The notes under the pieces are model-generated. The model made no database searches and had not been told where the DNA came from. It saw only the letters and a list, made by a program, of their open reading frames with translations. A stretch of DNA of 64,000 nt from Abelmoschus esculentus (Eukaryota; Streptophyta; Magnoliopsida; Malvales; Malvaceae): the NCBI GenBank assembly GCA_035048815.1, contig JAUCBN010000003.1:21436001-21500000 (forward strand), given 5' to 3'. Below are positions 34,357 to 48,100 of the stretch, piece by piece. Each line of letters opens with the position of its first letter. Position 1 is the stretch's first letter. A program made the position numbers and the translations under genes.

Positions 34357-35313
34357 TCGAACTATTGCTTGTCCTCAAGCAATGCAAACCATCAAATTGC
34401 CAAATCTTATTCTCTATCGGTCTTACTTTTTCATCTATTCTTCCCACCATGACTATGCCTATTCTGGGTCTTAACCTTTCGGCTACCCAAGGTCTTACTC
34501 GGAATCAAGCTATAAGATTTTTTGAGTGTGTGAGTTCTTGTGGACAAGTTTGATTAAAGACTTTCTTAGACAAACTCTAAGTTCAAGACAAATAGACTTG
34601 GAATTAATGTTCTCTTCTTATAACAACAACTACTTAGCCAATTTCGGGCTTCTCAAGGATTGTGTTTTATCATCAAGATTTGTTTTGCATACTAGAGCCA
34701 ATTTCGGGCACCTCTAGCATGAAGAAGACACTCGTCCTAGAGCCAGTGATAGGCACCTCTAGCTAACATTCCTAAAATATCTAAGCCTTTATCACCTAAG
34801 TTCATTAAAAGAATTCCTATAATCAAACAAGTCCCAAAAGTGTTTTTAGAGTCAATCCTATAGCATGCTTCTAAATTTTTATCCTTAAGTATCCTAAAGT
34901 TAATCCTTCTAAATAGGACCTATCCATGGTAAGGAGAAAGATTTCTATAGCCTAAGGAGAATAAACTGAAGCAATAATGATGTAAAGCAGTGCAAAAGTA
35001 TGGACGATAATATAAGTAGGGTGGTAGATGAAAATCTTTAATATAAACTTAAATTGCGACTTCTCATGGCAGGGCCACGGTAATAAACTGCCTCGGCAGT
35101 GAATCTACACCCCCAAACTCAGATCGAGCATTGCCCTCAATACCTATATGTATAGCAGAAAGTAGGAAACAAAAATTAACAAGTGAAGAAAAGAGATAAA
35201 AATATGATAGAGGTATAAAAAGATTAAAGATCCTCCGAAGAACTGTTGTGAATGATTAGTTTTCTTGGCCTTGCTGCTGATAGTTTAGTTTTCGTTTTTT
35301 CTGTTGGTGATTA
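34357..35313 (-). other. Non-coding 3' region of Athila-type element
   Basis: This is the stretch between the accessory ORF and the 3' LTR. On the minus strand it ends with GCTTGAGGACAAGCAATAG, a sequence commonly found just upstream of Athila LTRs. No credible gene is present. Confidence 0.65.
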
Positions 35314-36341
35314 CTAAGCTTTGGTTGTTCTGGTGGGTGGTGTCCTTTGCAAAGGGGCGTTGACTTCTTCTCCTTCTTTCTCATCACCAATTTCTTCGGT
35401 GGGCATTATTTTTGTCCCGCCCTCATCTTCAACTTCCATTGCATCTGCCCAAGCGTGCTGAGTGCTTGGCCCAACGGTGGAATGGAGCTGCTTCCTGACA
35501 AAGTCCATCTCCGACGAGAAACTCATGAAGCGTACTGGTTCCGCTTGTGTTATTTGCATGACTTTGTGACAAAACTCCCTTGTCCAACCGCGCCTTTGGA
35601 TAATAATTTCGTCTATATCCTTGACTGGTACACCTGCGGCTGTGCAAAGACCTGTGATTAAACATGGAAAGCATAAAGGCCCTTTGTCCTTCTTACCACA
35701 TTCGTAAATTTCCCGTAGGATCAGTTCTCCCACATTTATGATTCTTTTATTGATAATGGATTGGATGAGAGCTAATCTCCTTCTGTCGACTGTGTTGTTA
35801 TGGGACGTTGGGCGTCATTTTACGAATGTGGTCCACAACTTGGCCTCGGGCCTTAGGTTCTGTCTTGCCACGGAACCTTTGTGGGATCCGGTTTCCCAGT
35901 GGGTGTTATCATAATAGAGATCATCTTTTATGAGTTCGTAGTCCTCGTTGTTGATATCCTCCATAAATGATCATGAGTAGGGTGGAGGCCATAGAATAAG
36001 TTGATGGTGTCGGCATCATTTCTAACTGGTCTGCCCCAGTAGTGGACATAAAGTGAATCTTTGCTTGGCCCATGAGCGTAAAATTCTCTCACAATCGTTG
36101 CATTGGTCTGGGCGGGTTGGAAGCAAAAGATTTGTCGCTCTTGATACACTATTTTATTGAACAAATAATGCTCGATTCCATAGTTTTCCTCGTCTGAATG
36201 CTGGAATTCTTTCTCTTCCCATAATTGCCTTGCAATAAAGGATCCGTTGAAGCATTCTTCAATAGCAGCGGGTGCAAATCTCTTGTAATATGCCATGGGG
36301 AATTGGTGAAAGTTTTTAAGAAATTTGAGAAAAACAAGCAA
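35314..36341 (-). pseudogene. Accessory ORF of Athila-type element (plant transposon-associated protein), frameshifted
   Basis: The N-terminal half (36341 to 35928) includes MAYYKRFAPAAIEECF, VYQERQIFCFQPAQTNATIV, REFYAHGPSKDSLYVHYWGR and INLFYGL. The C-terminal half (35733 to 35314) lies in another frame and includes GELILREIYECGKKDKGPLC, FPCLITGLCTAAGVPVKDID and an acidic tail. The REFYA, INLFYGL, and GPLCFPCLITGLC-AGV features match the domain widely annotated as putative plant transposon protein, found in the extra ORF of Athila/Tat elements. A frameshift and a gap of about 195 bases between the halves make it non-functional. It lies downstream of integrase on the same strand, as expected. 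The family call is from motif recall, not a search. Confidence 0.7.
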
Positions 36342-36711
36342 CGAATTCTAAGAAATCAAGAATGTAAGAGTGAATAGTTCAAGGTGAGAAAGTGTTTATA
36401 TAGATCTCGGCCCTGTACTGCCGTGTTGATTTCGTTAACCCAACTAGCCATTTTTAGCTGTTGGCATTTACTGCCACGTCTAAAATTTCGCCCGACTAGC
36501 CGTTCGTTGTTCTACCCGTTGGTAATTATGGCGACCCTAACACTGTGCACTATCGCGGCAGCGGATTTTCTGTCATGAATGACTTCACCTTCATTCTTGA
36601 TTCTTGTCCTAAAAATAAACAACAAGAAAAGATAAAAAAAATTCTGAACTAAAACTAATCCTAAAAGTACAATAAAACAAAGATACGAAGATGAAATTAT
36701 GTCACGATAGG
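36342..36711 (-). other. Spacer between integrase and accessory ORF of Athila-type element
   Basis: About 370 bases with no supported gene. It contains A/T-rich stretches and short chance open frames on both strands only. Confidence 0.5.
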
Positions 36712-37551
36712 AGTACATGCAAGTGCATCTCCTAAGGTGATGGTCTCCATAGTCCTCATATCATGTAGGCTAGAATAGTGCTTCAAACGTTGGCCATTCA
36801 CTTTGAACTCATGTCCATCCCTTTGTGATTTGATCATTACTGCACCATATGGGTAAGCTTGAACAACTTCAAATGGGCCTGACCATCTGGACCTGAGTTT
36901 GCCTGGGAATAGTTTGAGTCTGAAATTGAAAAGGAGGACTTATTGCCCCAACAGTAGCTTACGGTCATGCCATCTTTTAGTCTTCTCTTTGTAAATCTTG
37001 GTATTTTCATAGGCTGCTGGTCGGAGTTCTTCTATCTCATTTAGGTCTAGCAATCTTTTCTGGCCAGCTTTCTCTCATTCCATGTTCAAAATTTTTACTG
37101 CCCAATAGGCTTTATGCTCAATTTCTAGGAGCAAATGACACGCTTTTCTAAATACAAGCCTGTATGGAGATGTTCCCAATGGGATCTTGTATGCTGTCCT
37201 ATATGCCCAAAGGGCATCGTCGAGACAATGAGACCAATCCTTTCGAGATGAGTTTACCACCCTTTCAAGGATTTGCTTTAATTCTTTATTTGATATTTCA
37301 GCCTACCCATTTATCAGTGGGTGATAGGCCGTAGCAATTCTGTGTGTGACGCTTAATTTCTTCAAGGCCGCGACAATGATTCTATTGTCAAAGTGTTTGC
37401 CTTCATCAATAATTATCACTCTAGGCACTCCAAATCCAATAAAGATATTTTTCTTGAGAAATTTCTGAACAATCTTGGAATCATTATGTGGTGTGGCAAT
37501 TGCTTCGGCCCATCTTGACACGTAATCCACCGCTACTAGGATATAGAGATT
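36712..37551 (-). pseudogene. Integrase remnant of Athila-type Ty3/gypsy element
   Basis: The minus strand reads LYILVAVDYVSRWAEAIATP, then GVPRVIIIDEGKHFDNRI, THRIATAYHPLING, a stop, AEISNKELKQILERVV, DDALWAYRTAYKIPLGTSPY, RLVFRKACHLLLEIEHKAYW and finally SRWSGPFEVV. This is the retroviral-type integrase core of plant Athila elements. The first Asp (VDYVS), second Asp (IIDEG) and Glu (AEISN) are visible. At least three in-frame stops break it. The N-terminal zinc-finger part and everything upstream (RT, protease, gag) are gone because satellite begins at 37552. No function is expected. Confidence 0.88.
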
Positions 37552-40500
37552 GCTTTGAACGTATATCACGATGAATTACCCCTCTATTTGAGTGCATGTC
37601 ATAATAAACGATCCGTCTCTTTGAGCGTATACCGTGATGGACGACCCCTCTCCTTGAGCGTATGTCGCGGTGAATGACACCTCTCTTTGAGTGCATGTCA
37701 TAATAAAACGTCTCTCTCTTTAAACGTATATCGTGATGGACGACCCTTCTCCTTGAGAGTATGTCACGGTGAATGTCCCCTCTCATTGAGTGCATGTCAT
37801 AATAAACGATCCTTCTCTTTGGGCGTAAACCGTGATGGACGACCCTTCTCTTTGAGCGTATTTCGCGATGAATGATTCCTCTCTTCGAATGTATGTCATA
37901 ATAAACAGTCCCTTTCTTAGAGCGTATAGCGTGATGGACGACCCTTCTCTTCGAGCATATGCCGCGATGAATGACTCGTCTCTTCTAGTGCATGTCATAA
38001 TGAGCAATCCCTTTCTTAGAGCATATAACGTGATGGTCGACAGCTCCCTTGAAGCGTATGTCGCAGTCAATGACCCCTCTCTTCGAGTGTATGTCATAAT
38101 AAATGGTCCCTCTCTTTGAGCGTATACCATGATGGACGACCCCTCTCTTCGAGAGTATATCATAATGAATGGTCCCTTTCTTTGATCGTATATTGTGTGG
38201 ACGACCCCTCTCTTTGTACATATGCCGCGTTGAATGAACCCTCTCTTCTAGTGCAAGTTATGGTGAACGGTCCCTCTCTTTGATTATTTACCGTGATGGA
38301 CGACCCCTCTCTTTTACCGTATGTCGTGATGAATAACCCCTCTCTTTGAGTGTATGTCATAATAAACGGCACCTCTCTTTGATGTAAACCGTGATGGACG
38401 ACCCCTCTCTTTGAGTGCATGTCATAATCAACGGTCCCTCTCTTTGAGCGTATACCGTGATAAACGACCCTCTCCTTGAGCGTATGTCACGGAAAATGAC
38501 CCCTCTCTTCGAGTGCATGTCATAATAAATGGTCCCTCTCTTTGAGCGTATACCGTGATGGACGACCCCTCTCCTTGAGCGTATGTGGCGGTGAATGACC
38601 CCTCTCTTCGTGAGTATGTCGTGATGGACAACCCCTATCCTTGAGCGTATGTCACGGTGAATGACCCCTCTCTTTGAGTGCATGTCATAACAAACAGTCC
38701 CTCTCTTTGAGCGTATACCGTGACGGACGACCCCTCTCTTTGAGCACATGTCGCGATGAATAACCTCTCTCTTCGAATGCATGTCATAATGAACAGTCCG
38801 TTTCTTAGAGCGTATACCATGATGGATGACCCCTCTCTTTGAGCGTATATCACGATGAATGACCTCTCTAATTGAGTACATATCATGGTGAGCGGTCTCT
38901 CTCTTTGAGCGTATACCGTGATGGACGACCCCTCTCTTTGAGCGCATATCAAGATTAATGATCTCTCTCTTCGAGCACATATCATGGTGAGCAATCTCTC
39001 TCTTTGAGCGTATAACATGATGTACGACCCCTCTCTTTGAGCATAGGTCGCGATGAATGCCTCACTCTTTGAGCGTATACCGTGATGGACGACCCCTCTC
39101 TTTTTGCGTATGTCGCGATGATTGACCCCTTTCCTCGAATGCATGTCATAATAAATAGTCCTTTTCTTAGAGCGTATACTGTGATGGACGCCCCTTCTCT
39201 CTGACCATATGTCGCAATTCAATGCCCCTCTCTTCGAGTACATGTCATAATGATCGGTCCCTTTCTTAGAGCGCCCAACGTGATGGTCGATACCTCCCTT
39301 AAAGCATACGTCGTGGTGAATGATGACCCCTCTCTTCAAGTGTATGTCATAATAAATGGTCCCTCTCTTTGAGCGTATACCGTGATGGACGACCCTTCTC
39401 CTTGAGCGTATGTCGCGGTGAATGGCCCTTGTCTTCGAGAGTATATCATAATGAATGGTCCCTCTCTTTGAGCATATACTATGATGGACGACCCCTCTCT
39501 TTGATTATATGTCGCGTTGAATGACCCCTCTCTTTGAGCCACGTCGCGATGACCGATCCTTCTCTTTGAGTCTATATCATGTTGGACGACCCCTGTCCTT
39601 GAGCATATGTCGCGGTGAATGACCCCTCTCTTCGTGAGTATGTCAAAATGAATGGTCCCTATTTTTCAGCTTATATCGTGAATGACGACCCCTCTCTTTG
39701 TGCGTCTGTCACGTTGAATGACCCCTCTCTTCGATTGCATATCATGGTGAATCGTCCCTCTCTTTGAGCGTAAATCGTGATGGACAACCCCTCTCTTTGA
39801 GCATATGTCACGATGGACAACCCCTCTCTTTGAGCGTATGTCACGATAAATGACCCCTCTTTTTAAGTGCACGTCATAATAAATGATACCTCTCTTTGAG
39901 AATATACCGTGATGGACGACCCCTCTGCTTGAGCGTATGTCGCGAAGAATTACCCCTTTCTTTGAGTGCATGTCATAATCAAAGGTCCCTCTCTTTGAGC
40001 ATATACCGTGATGGACGACCCCTCTCCTTGAGCGTATGTCGCGGTGAATGGCACCTCTCTTTGAGTGCATGTCATAATAAACGGCCCCTATCTTTCTGAG
40101 TATACCGTGATGGACGACGCCTCTCCTTGAGCCTATGTCGCGGTGAATGACCCCAATCTTCATGAGTATGTCATAATGAATGGTCTTTATCTTTGAGCAT
40201 ATGTCGTGATGGACGACCCCTCTCTTTGTGTGTATGTCGCGTTGAATGAACACTCTCTTCTAGTGCATGTTACGGAGAATGATCCCTCTCTTTGAGCGTA
40301 TACCATGATGGATGACCCCTCTCTTTGAGTATATGTCGCGTTGAATGACCCCTCTCTTCGAGTGCATGTCATGGTGAACGGTCCCACTCTTTGAGCATAT
40401 ACCGTGATGGACGACCCCTCTCCTTGAGCGTATGCCGCGATGAATGACCGCTCTCTTCGAGTGCAAGTCGTAACGAACGATCCCTTTCTTAGAGCGTATA

Positions 40501-43500
40501 CCATGATGGACGACCCCTCTCTTTGAGCGTATGTCACGGTGAATGACCCCTCTCTTCGAGCCTATGTCGCGATGACCGGTCCCTCTCTTTGAGCCTATAT
40601 CATGATGGACGACCCCTGTCCTTGAGCATATGTCGCGGTGAATGACCCCTCTCTTCGTGAGTATGTCATAATGAATGGTCCTTGTGTTTGAGCGTATGTC
40701 GCGTTGAATGACCCCTCTCTTCGATTGCATGTTATGGTGAATCGTCCCTCTCTTTGAGCGTATATAGTGAGGGACAACCCCTCTCTTTGAGAGTATGTCA
40801 CGATGAATGACCCCTCTTTAAGTTCACCACGACCCCTCTCCTTGAGCGTATGTCGCGATGAATCACCACTCTCCTTGAGTGCATGTCATAATCAGAGGTC
40901 CCTCTCCTTGAGCGTATACCGTGATGGACGACCACTCTCCTTGAGCGTATGTCGCGGCGAATGGCCCCTCTCTTTGAGTGCATGTCATAATAAACGGTCC
41001 CTCTCTTTCAGAGTATACCGTGATGGACGACGCCTCAACTTGAGCGTATGTCGCGGTGAATGACCCCTCTCTTCGTGAGTATGTCATAACGAATGGTCTT
41101 TCTCTTTGAGCGTATGTCGTGATGGACGACCCCTCTCTTTGTGTGTATGTCGCGTTGAATGAACCCTCTCTTCTAGTGCATGTTACAGAGAATGATCCCT
41201 CTCTTTGAGCGTATACCGTGATGGACGACCCCTCTGTTTTAACGTATGTCGTGATGATTGACCCCTCTCTTTGAGTGCATGTAAAAATAAACGGTAACTC
41301 TATTTAAGCGTATACCGTGATGGACGACCCCTCTCATTGAGCGTATGTCACGGCGAATGACCCCTCTCTTTAAGTGCAAGTCATAATAAACGTCCCTTTC
41401 TTAGAGCGTATACCGTGATGGACAATCCTTCTCATTGAGCATATGTCGCGATGAATGACCCTCTCTTCGAGTGCATGTCGTAATGAACGATCCTATTCTT
41501 AGAGCGTATACCGTGAAGGACGACACCTCCCTTTTAGCATATGTTGGGGTGAATGACCCCTCTCTTTGAGAGTATGTCAAAATGAATGGTCCCTCTCTTT
41601 GAGCGTATGCCATGATGAACAATCCCTCTCTTTGAGCGTATGACGCATTGAATGACCCCTCTCTCCGAGTGTATATTATGGTGAACGGGCCCTCCCTTTG
41701 AGGATATACCGAGATGGTGACCCTCTTTTCTAGCGCATGTCACGATAATTGACCTCTCTTCGAGTGCATGCCATAATAAACGGTCTCTTTCTTAGAGTGT
41801 ATACCATGATGGACGACCCCTCTCTTGGAGCGTATGTCGCAGTGTGTGACTGCTCTATTCGAGTGTATGTCATAATGATCGGTCCCTTTCTTTGAGCGTA
41901 TCACGTGATGGAAGACCCCTCTCTATGAGCGTATGTCGTGATGAGTGATCCCTCTCTTTGAGCGTATACCGTCATGGACGACCCCTTTCTTTGAGCGTAT
42001 GTCGCGATGAATGACCCCTCTTTCGGGTGCATGTCATAATGAACGGTCACTTTCTAAGAGCGTATACCGGGATGGTTGACTCCTCTCTTTGAGCGTATGT
42101 CACGATGAATGACACCTCCCTTCGAGTGCATGTCATAATGAACGGTCACTTTCTAAGAGCGTATACCGGAAAGGACGACTCCTCTCTTTGAGCATATGTC
42201 GTGGTGAATGACCTCTCTCTTCGAGAGTATGTCATAATGAACGGTCTCTCTGTTTAAGCGTATGCCGTGACGGACGACTCCTCTCTTTGACCGTATGTCG
42301 CTATGAATGATCCCTCTCTTCTGCTGCATGACATGGTGAATGATCTCTCTCTTTAAGTGTATACCATGATGGACGTCCCTTCTATTTCAGCGCATGTCGC
42401 GATGAATGACCCTCTCTTCAAGGGCATGTCATAATGAACAGTCCCTTTCTTAGTGCGTATACCATGATGGACGACACTTCTCTTTGAGCGTATGTCGCTA
42501 TGAATGACCCCTCTCTTCGAGGGTATTTAATAACAAACGGTCCCCCTTCTTGAGCATATCCCATGATGGACGACCCCTCTCCTTGAGTGTATGTCGCGAT
42601 GAATGACCCATCTCTTCTAGTTCATGTCATAATTAACGGTCCCTATCTTAGAGCGTACACCGTTATGGACCCTTCTCTTTGAGCATATGTCGCCCTGAAT
42701 GACCCCATTCTTCGAGTGCATGTCATAATCAACAGTCCCTTTCTTTGAGCATATGCTGTGATAGACGACCCCTCTCTTTGAGCGTATGTCGCGGTGAATG
42801 CCCCCTCTCTTTGAGAGTATGCCGTAATAATCAGTCTCTCTTTGAGCGTATACCGTGATGGACGACCCCCTCTCTTTGAACGTTTGTCGCGATGAATGAC
42901 CCATCTCTTCGGGTGCATATCATGGTGAACGGTCCCTCTCTTTGAGTATATACCGTGATGGACGACCCCTTGCTTTGAGCATATGTCGCGATGAATGACC
43001 CCTCTCTTCGAGGGCATGTCATACTAAACGGTTCCTCTCTTTTAGCGTATACCGTGATCGATGAACCATCTTTTTGAGCGTATGTTGCGATGAATAACCC
43101 CTCTCCTCGAGTGCAAGTCATGGTGGCAATCCCTCTCTTTGAGCATATACCGTGATGGATGACCCCTCTAATTCAACGTATATCACGATGAAGGACACCT
43201 CTCTTGGTGTGCTTGTCATAATAAACAATCCCATTTTTGGAGCATACACCGTGATGGACGACCCTTCTCTTTTAGCGTATGTCACGATGATTAACCCTCT
43301 ATTCGAGTGCATGTCATAATGAACGGTTACTTTCTTAGAGCGTATATCGTGATGGACGACATCTCTCTTTGAGCGTATACCACTCTCTTCGAGTGCATGC
43401 CATAATGAACGACCCCTTTCTTTGAGCATATACCGTCATGACGACCCCTCTCTTTGAGCGTATGTCGCGGTGAATGATCCCTCTCTTTGAGATATTCCCT

Positions 43501-43583
43501 AATGATCGGTCTCTCTCTTTGAGCGTATACCGTGATGGACAACCCCCTCTCTTTGTACGTATGTCGCGATGAATGACCCCTTT
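37552..43583. repeat. 33/99-bp satellite array, segment 7
   Basis: About 6.0 kb of satellite. The part from 37552 to about 41100 is comparatively homogeneous, with many units close to the consensus and several carrying CCTTGAGCG in the head. It then becomes more diverged toward 43583. The last five bases (CCTTT) are the left target duplication of the complete element. Near 42005-42175 two 99-bp-spaced copies share CGGTCACTTTCTAAGAGCG. Confidence 0.95.
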
Positions 43584-45140
43584 TGATAAGAGGGCTCCTT
43601 GTTGAGGACGCCTTCTTGATTGTTTCGGATCTAGGATTGAAGTAAGATGTCTCCTGCAATAAGCATGGCTGCAAATTGGTGTTTAAAAGGGCTGGAAAAT
43701 TTAGGTAGACAGAATGTAGAAGATGAAGGCTCGGAGAAGTTGACAATGGTGGAACGCTGAAAGTATTGGTTTGGTTATGGCTAGGATTGGTCTTTGGTGA
43801 GGTGAATGGTGAGAAATGAAGTTTCTGACAAGGTTGAAAAATAGGTTGCAAGGGGTAGTACGAAAATGAAATAAAAACAAGGAAAAGAAATAAAATGAAA
43901 CAAACTCCAAGGATGAACTCGAACAATCTGTTGAACGAACCCGAACCTTATCTTGAACTTGCTTCAGACGGACTTGGACCCTTCGATTATCTACAACCGA
44001 GAACCCAAAGTATCAAAGGGGTTGACCACGCAAGCAACGAACTTGAGAAGTCAGAAAGTTCTCAAAAGAACCGAAATGAGAGAAATTCTCACAAAAGTAA
44101 ATTTCATTCAAATTGTCTTTTTTTCTTTTACATTACAAAGTATACATATATATAGGCTAGTACAAGGGAGTTGGCGCCTAGAATACTTGGCCAGAATTGA
44201 ATTGGAAGTTTCAGATGAGTGGCTGAAATGTAAGCACAATTAACATGTGTTAATTATGTTAAATGTGGATGAGAAAACTACTCATCCTTATCCTTTGTGG
44301 CCGGCTGGTTTTGGAGGGAGGGAAGACTGAATTTCAAACATTTAACACATGTGTTTTATGTGTGAAATTCAAAGGAGATAACTCCTTGTCCTTATCTTAC
44401 TTTGACGCCAACTTCAAGGAGGGAAATCTTGAAATTTGAATCTGCCACATGCCATGCACATGCTTGGAAGGATGGTGGACGCCCCTCATGCTGGTCACAT
44501 GACCATGACACACTCTCCCACGTGGAGGACACCTTTGAGCTATCCCGGGACTCACCAGCTTGAGTTGAGCTAGTAGAGCTGGAGTTGAGCTGAATGGAGC
44601 TGAGTTGAGCTGAATTCAGCTAGCTGAAGTGTTGAGGATTAGTTGAGCTGAAACGAGCTGCTAGAAATCCATTGAGCTTTTCCCGAGCTAAGGTGAAGTC
44701 CTTCATTTGGTACTCTTCCTTGTGCCTATGAGAAAACAAAAGTTATACCATCATAAGTATTGTAAACTTATTAAAGAAAGTTAAAACAAGCTGAAAAACA
44801 TAGTTATCATATTGGAAAACATGTAACAAGCTAAAGAAACATGGTAAACATGATTATGAGCTTGTGTTCTTATTGAACTTATTGAAAACACACCTATTTA
44901 CATGCTTAATAAACACAATACTAGCTTAAGTACTATATAGTTACAAGATGTTACACATCAGTATGTAACATAGTGTAAAGTTTATTCTCTAAGGCATATG
45001 CATTATTAAGGGATTCTGAGACTTGTAAACATTTAAGAATAAGAACTTCCCTGAATTGCTTAGCCTTTGATCGAGTGATGGGTCCTGATGGTAAGACCTC
45101 CGGATCAGCTGATTGAGCTTGTGTAGATGTGCTCACATCA
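43584..45140 (-). repeat. 3' LTR of complete element
   Basis: 1,557 bp, TGATAAGAGG...GCTCACATCA in plus orientation. It includes the last 62 codons of gag-pol (44951-45139), an AGCT-rich U3 stretch (about 44540-44695), and a minus-strand TATA box at about 44143-44155. Confidence 0.95.
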
Positions 45141-48100
45141 TCCCCCCCTTCTTGAAAAGGATTTGTCCTCAAATCTGCAGAATCATTAAAAGGGGATAAG
45201 TCGGAAACATTAAATGTAGCACTTACATTGTATTCACCCGGCAAGTCCAACTTGTAAGCATTGTCGTTCACTTTCTCAACCACTTGAAAAGGACCATCTC
45301 CTCGTGGTAACAGCTTGGACCGTCGTTGGGTTGGAAAACGTTCCTTTCGGAAGTGAATCCAAACCCAATCTCCAACATCGAAGGTAACTCGCTTACGTCC
45401 TTTGTTCGCTTGCTTCTCGTATTGTTGAGTCCTTCGTTCAAGGTTATCTTTAACCTGTTGATGCAACTTCTTTACATAATCAGCCTTGGATTGTCCATCC
45501 CTGTTCGTCACTTGTTCATATGGCAAAGGCAACATATCGAGAGGAGTGATAGGATTAAATCCATAAACAACCTCAAAAGGTGACATTTTAGTAGCAGAAT
45601 GAACGGCATGGTTATATGCAAATTCAACATGCGGCAAACAATCTTCCCACGTCTTAATATTCTTTTTGATGATGGAACGGAGTAAAGTAGATAAAATACG
45701 ATTAACAACCTCAGTTTGTCCATCAGTTTGGGGATGACAAGTAGTAGAAAACATAAGTTTCGTACCTAATTTGCTCCAAAGAGTCCTCCAGAAGTGACTC
45801 AAGAATTTTACATCCCTGTCAGAAACAATCGACCTAGGAATACCATGTAAACGCACAATTTCCTTAAAGAACAAGTTAGCCACATTAACAGCATCATCGG
45901 TCTTATGACACGCAATGAAGTGTGCCATCTTTGAGAACCTGTCAACCACAACAAAGATACTATCTCTACCTGTCCTAGTCCTAGGCAATCCCAACACAAA
46001 ATCCATAGATATATCAGTCCAGGGGGAGTCGGGAATAGGTAAAGGTAAGTACAAACCGTGTGGTAATACCTTCGACTTTGCTTTCTTACATGTCACGCAT
46101 CGTTCACACATCCTTTCGACGTCTCGTCGCATCTTTGGCCAGAATAGGTGCTCCTTGAGAATGTGTAACGTCTTGGTGACTCCAAAGTGTCCCATAAGTC
46201 CTCCTTCATGAGCTTCTCGAATTAGGACCTCTCGAATTGACCCTTGAGGAATGCAGAGTCTTCCTTCTTTGAAAAGATAATCATCATGTCGATAAAATTT
46301 CTCATCTGCACCCTTTTCACACAATGTATATCTTTCTCCAAAATCAGGGTCAGTAGCATATAATTCTTTGATATAGGCAAACCCAATCAAATGAGAGTCT
46401 AAGTAATTCAGAAGTGCATACCTACGGGATAAGGCATCTGCTACAACGTTGTCTTTACCTTTCTTATATCGAATGACATAAGGAAAAGATTCTAGAAATT
46501 CAACCCACTTAGCATGCCTTTTATTCAACTTATGCTGACCTGTTATGTGCTTCAAAGCTTCGTGATCGGTGTGAATTACGAATTCTTTCGGTAAGAGATA
46601 GTGCTGCCATGTTTCAAGAGCTCGAATCAATGCATACATCCCTTTGTCGTACACTGGATAATTCAAGGTAGCACCACTTAACTTCTCGCTGAAATAGGCA
46701 ATAGGTCGCTTCTCCTGTGATAAAACGGCTCCAATTCCTATTCCTGAAGCATCACACTCAATCTCGAACATTTTATCAAAGTTAGGTAAGGCTAACACTG
46801 GGGCCTTAGTCAAATAATCCTTAATTTTCAAGAAGGCTTCTTCCTGTTCATCACCCCAATTGAAGACTGAATTCTTCTTTATATTCCCGGTTAAGGGGGC
46901 GGTAATGGAACTGAAATTAGGTACAAACCGACGATAAAAACTAGCTAAACCATGAAAAGATCTAACCTGACTTATTGATGTCGGTCGAGGCCAATCCTGA
47001 ATCGCCTTCACCTTTTCTGGATCGACTTCCACACCCTGTGCAGTCACGATAAAACCAAGAAAGGTAACCTTATCAGTACAAAACATACATTTCTTCAGAT
47101 TACCAAATAACCTTTCTTTTCTCAATGTGCCAAGAACATTCCTCAAGTGTTCCTCGTGATCCTGCAAAGACTTGCTGTATATAAGAATGTCATCAAAGTA
47201 CACAACACAATATTTTCCAATGTAAGATCGTAAAACATGATTCATCAGACGCATAAAGGTGCTAGGTGCGTTAGTTAAACCGAAAGGCATCACTAACCAC
47301 TCGTACAGACCCAATTTCGTTTTGAAGGCTGTCTTCCATTCGTCGCCTTCTCGCATCCGAATCTGATGATATCCACTCTTTAAATCAATTTTGGAAAATA
47401 TGGTCGCACCACACAACTCATCTAGCATGTCATCAAGACGAGGAATGGGATGCCTATACTTGATGGTAATCTGATTCACCGCTCGGCAATCAACACACAT
47501 TCTCCATGTTCCGTCTTTCTTGGGTACTAAAAGCACTGGTACAGCGCACGGACTTAAACTTTCCCGAATGTAACCCTTTTCCATCAACTCGGTGATTTGT
47601 TTTTGAAGTTCCTTTGTTTCTTCTGGATTACTTCGATATGCTGGCCGATTTGGAATGGTAGCTCCCGGAATGAAATCAATTTGATGTTCTATACCTCGAA
47701 TAGGTGGCAACCCACTCGGTGTCTCATCCGGAAACACATCTTCAAACTCCTGCAAAAGAGACGTAATAGATGCAGGCAAATCATTAGGAATATCAGATAA
47801 CAAACAATACTCCTTATACATTAAAATAAGTAAAGTTTGTTGAGAGGAAAGACATTTCCTGATATCCTTGCCGCTCGCATATACGTTCGTCTTCTTCCTT
47901 TCTGTTTTGGCTTCCTCGACATTCTTTCTCAATCGAACCTGATCTTCTTGCACTTGACTCGGTGTCAAAGGTGCTAAGGTGATCTTCTTACCTGCATGTG
48001 TAAAAGAATATCGATTTGTAATTCCATCATGCAACGTACCTTTGTCGTATTGCCATGGACGTCCCAAAAGTAGGTGACACGCATCCATTGAGACGACATC

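Noticed and set aside
34032..34717. Plus-strand frames in and next to the Athila LTR
   Set aside because: They are opposite in strand to the element and lie in non-coding LTR and 3' sequence. No homology was recognised.
43895..44243. Plus-strand frames of 86 and 96 aa inside LTRs (repeated at 50608-50956)
   Set aside because: They are antisense to the LTR promoter direction, duplicated only because the LTR is duplicated, and have no recognisable domain.
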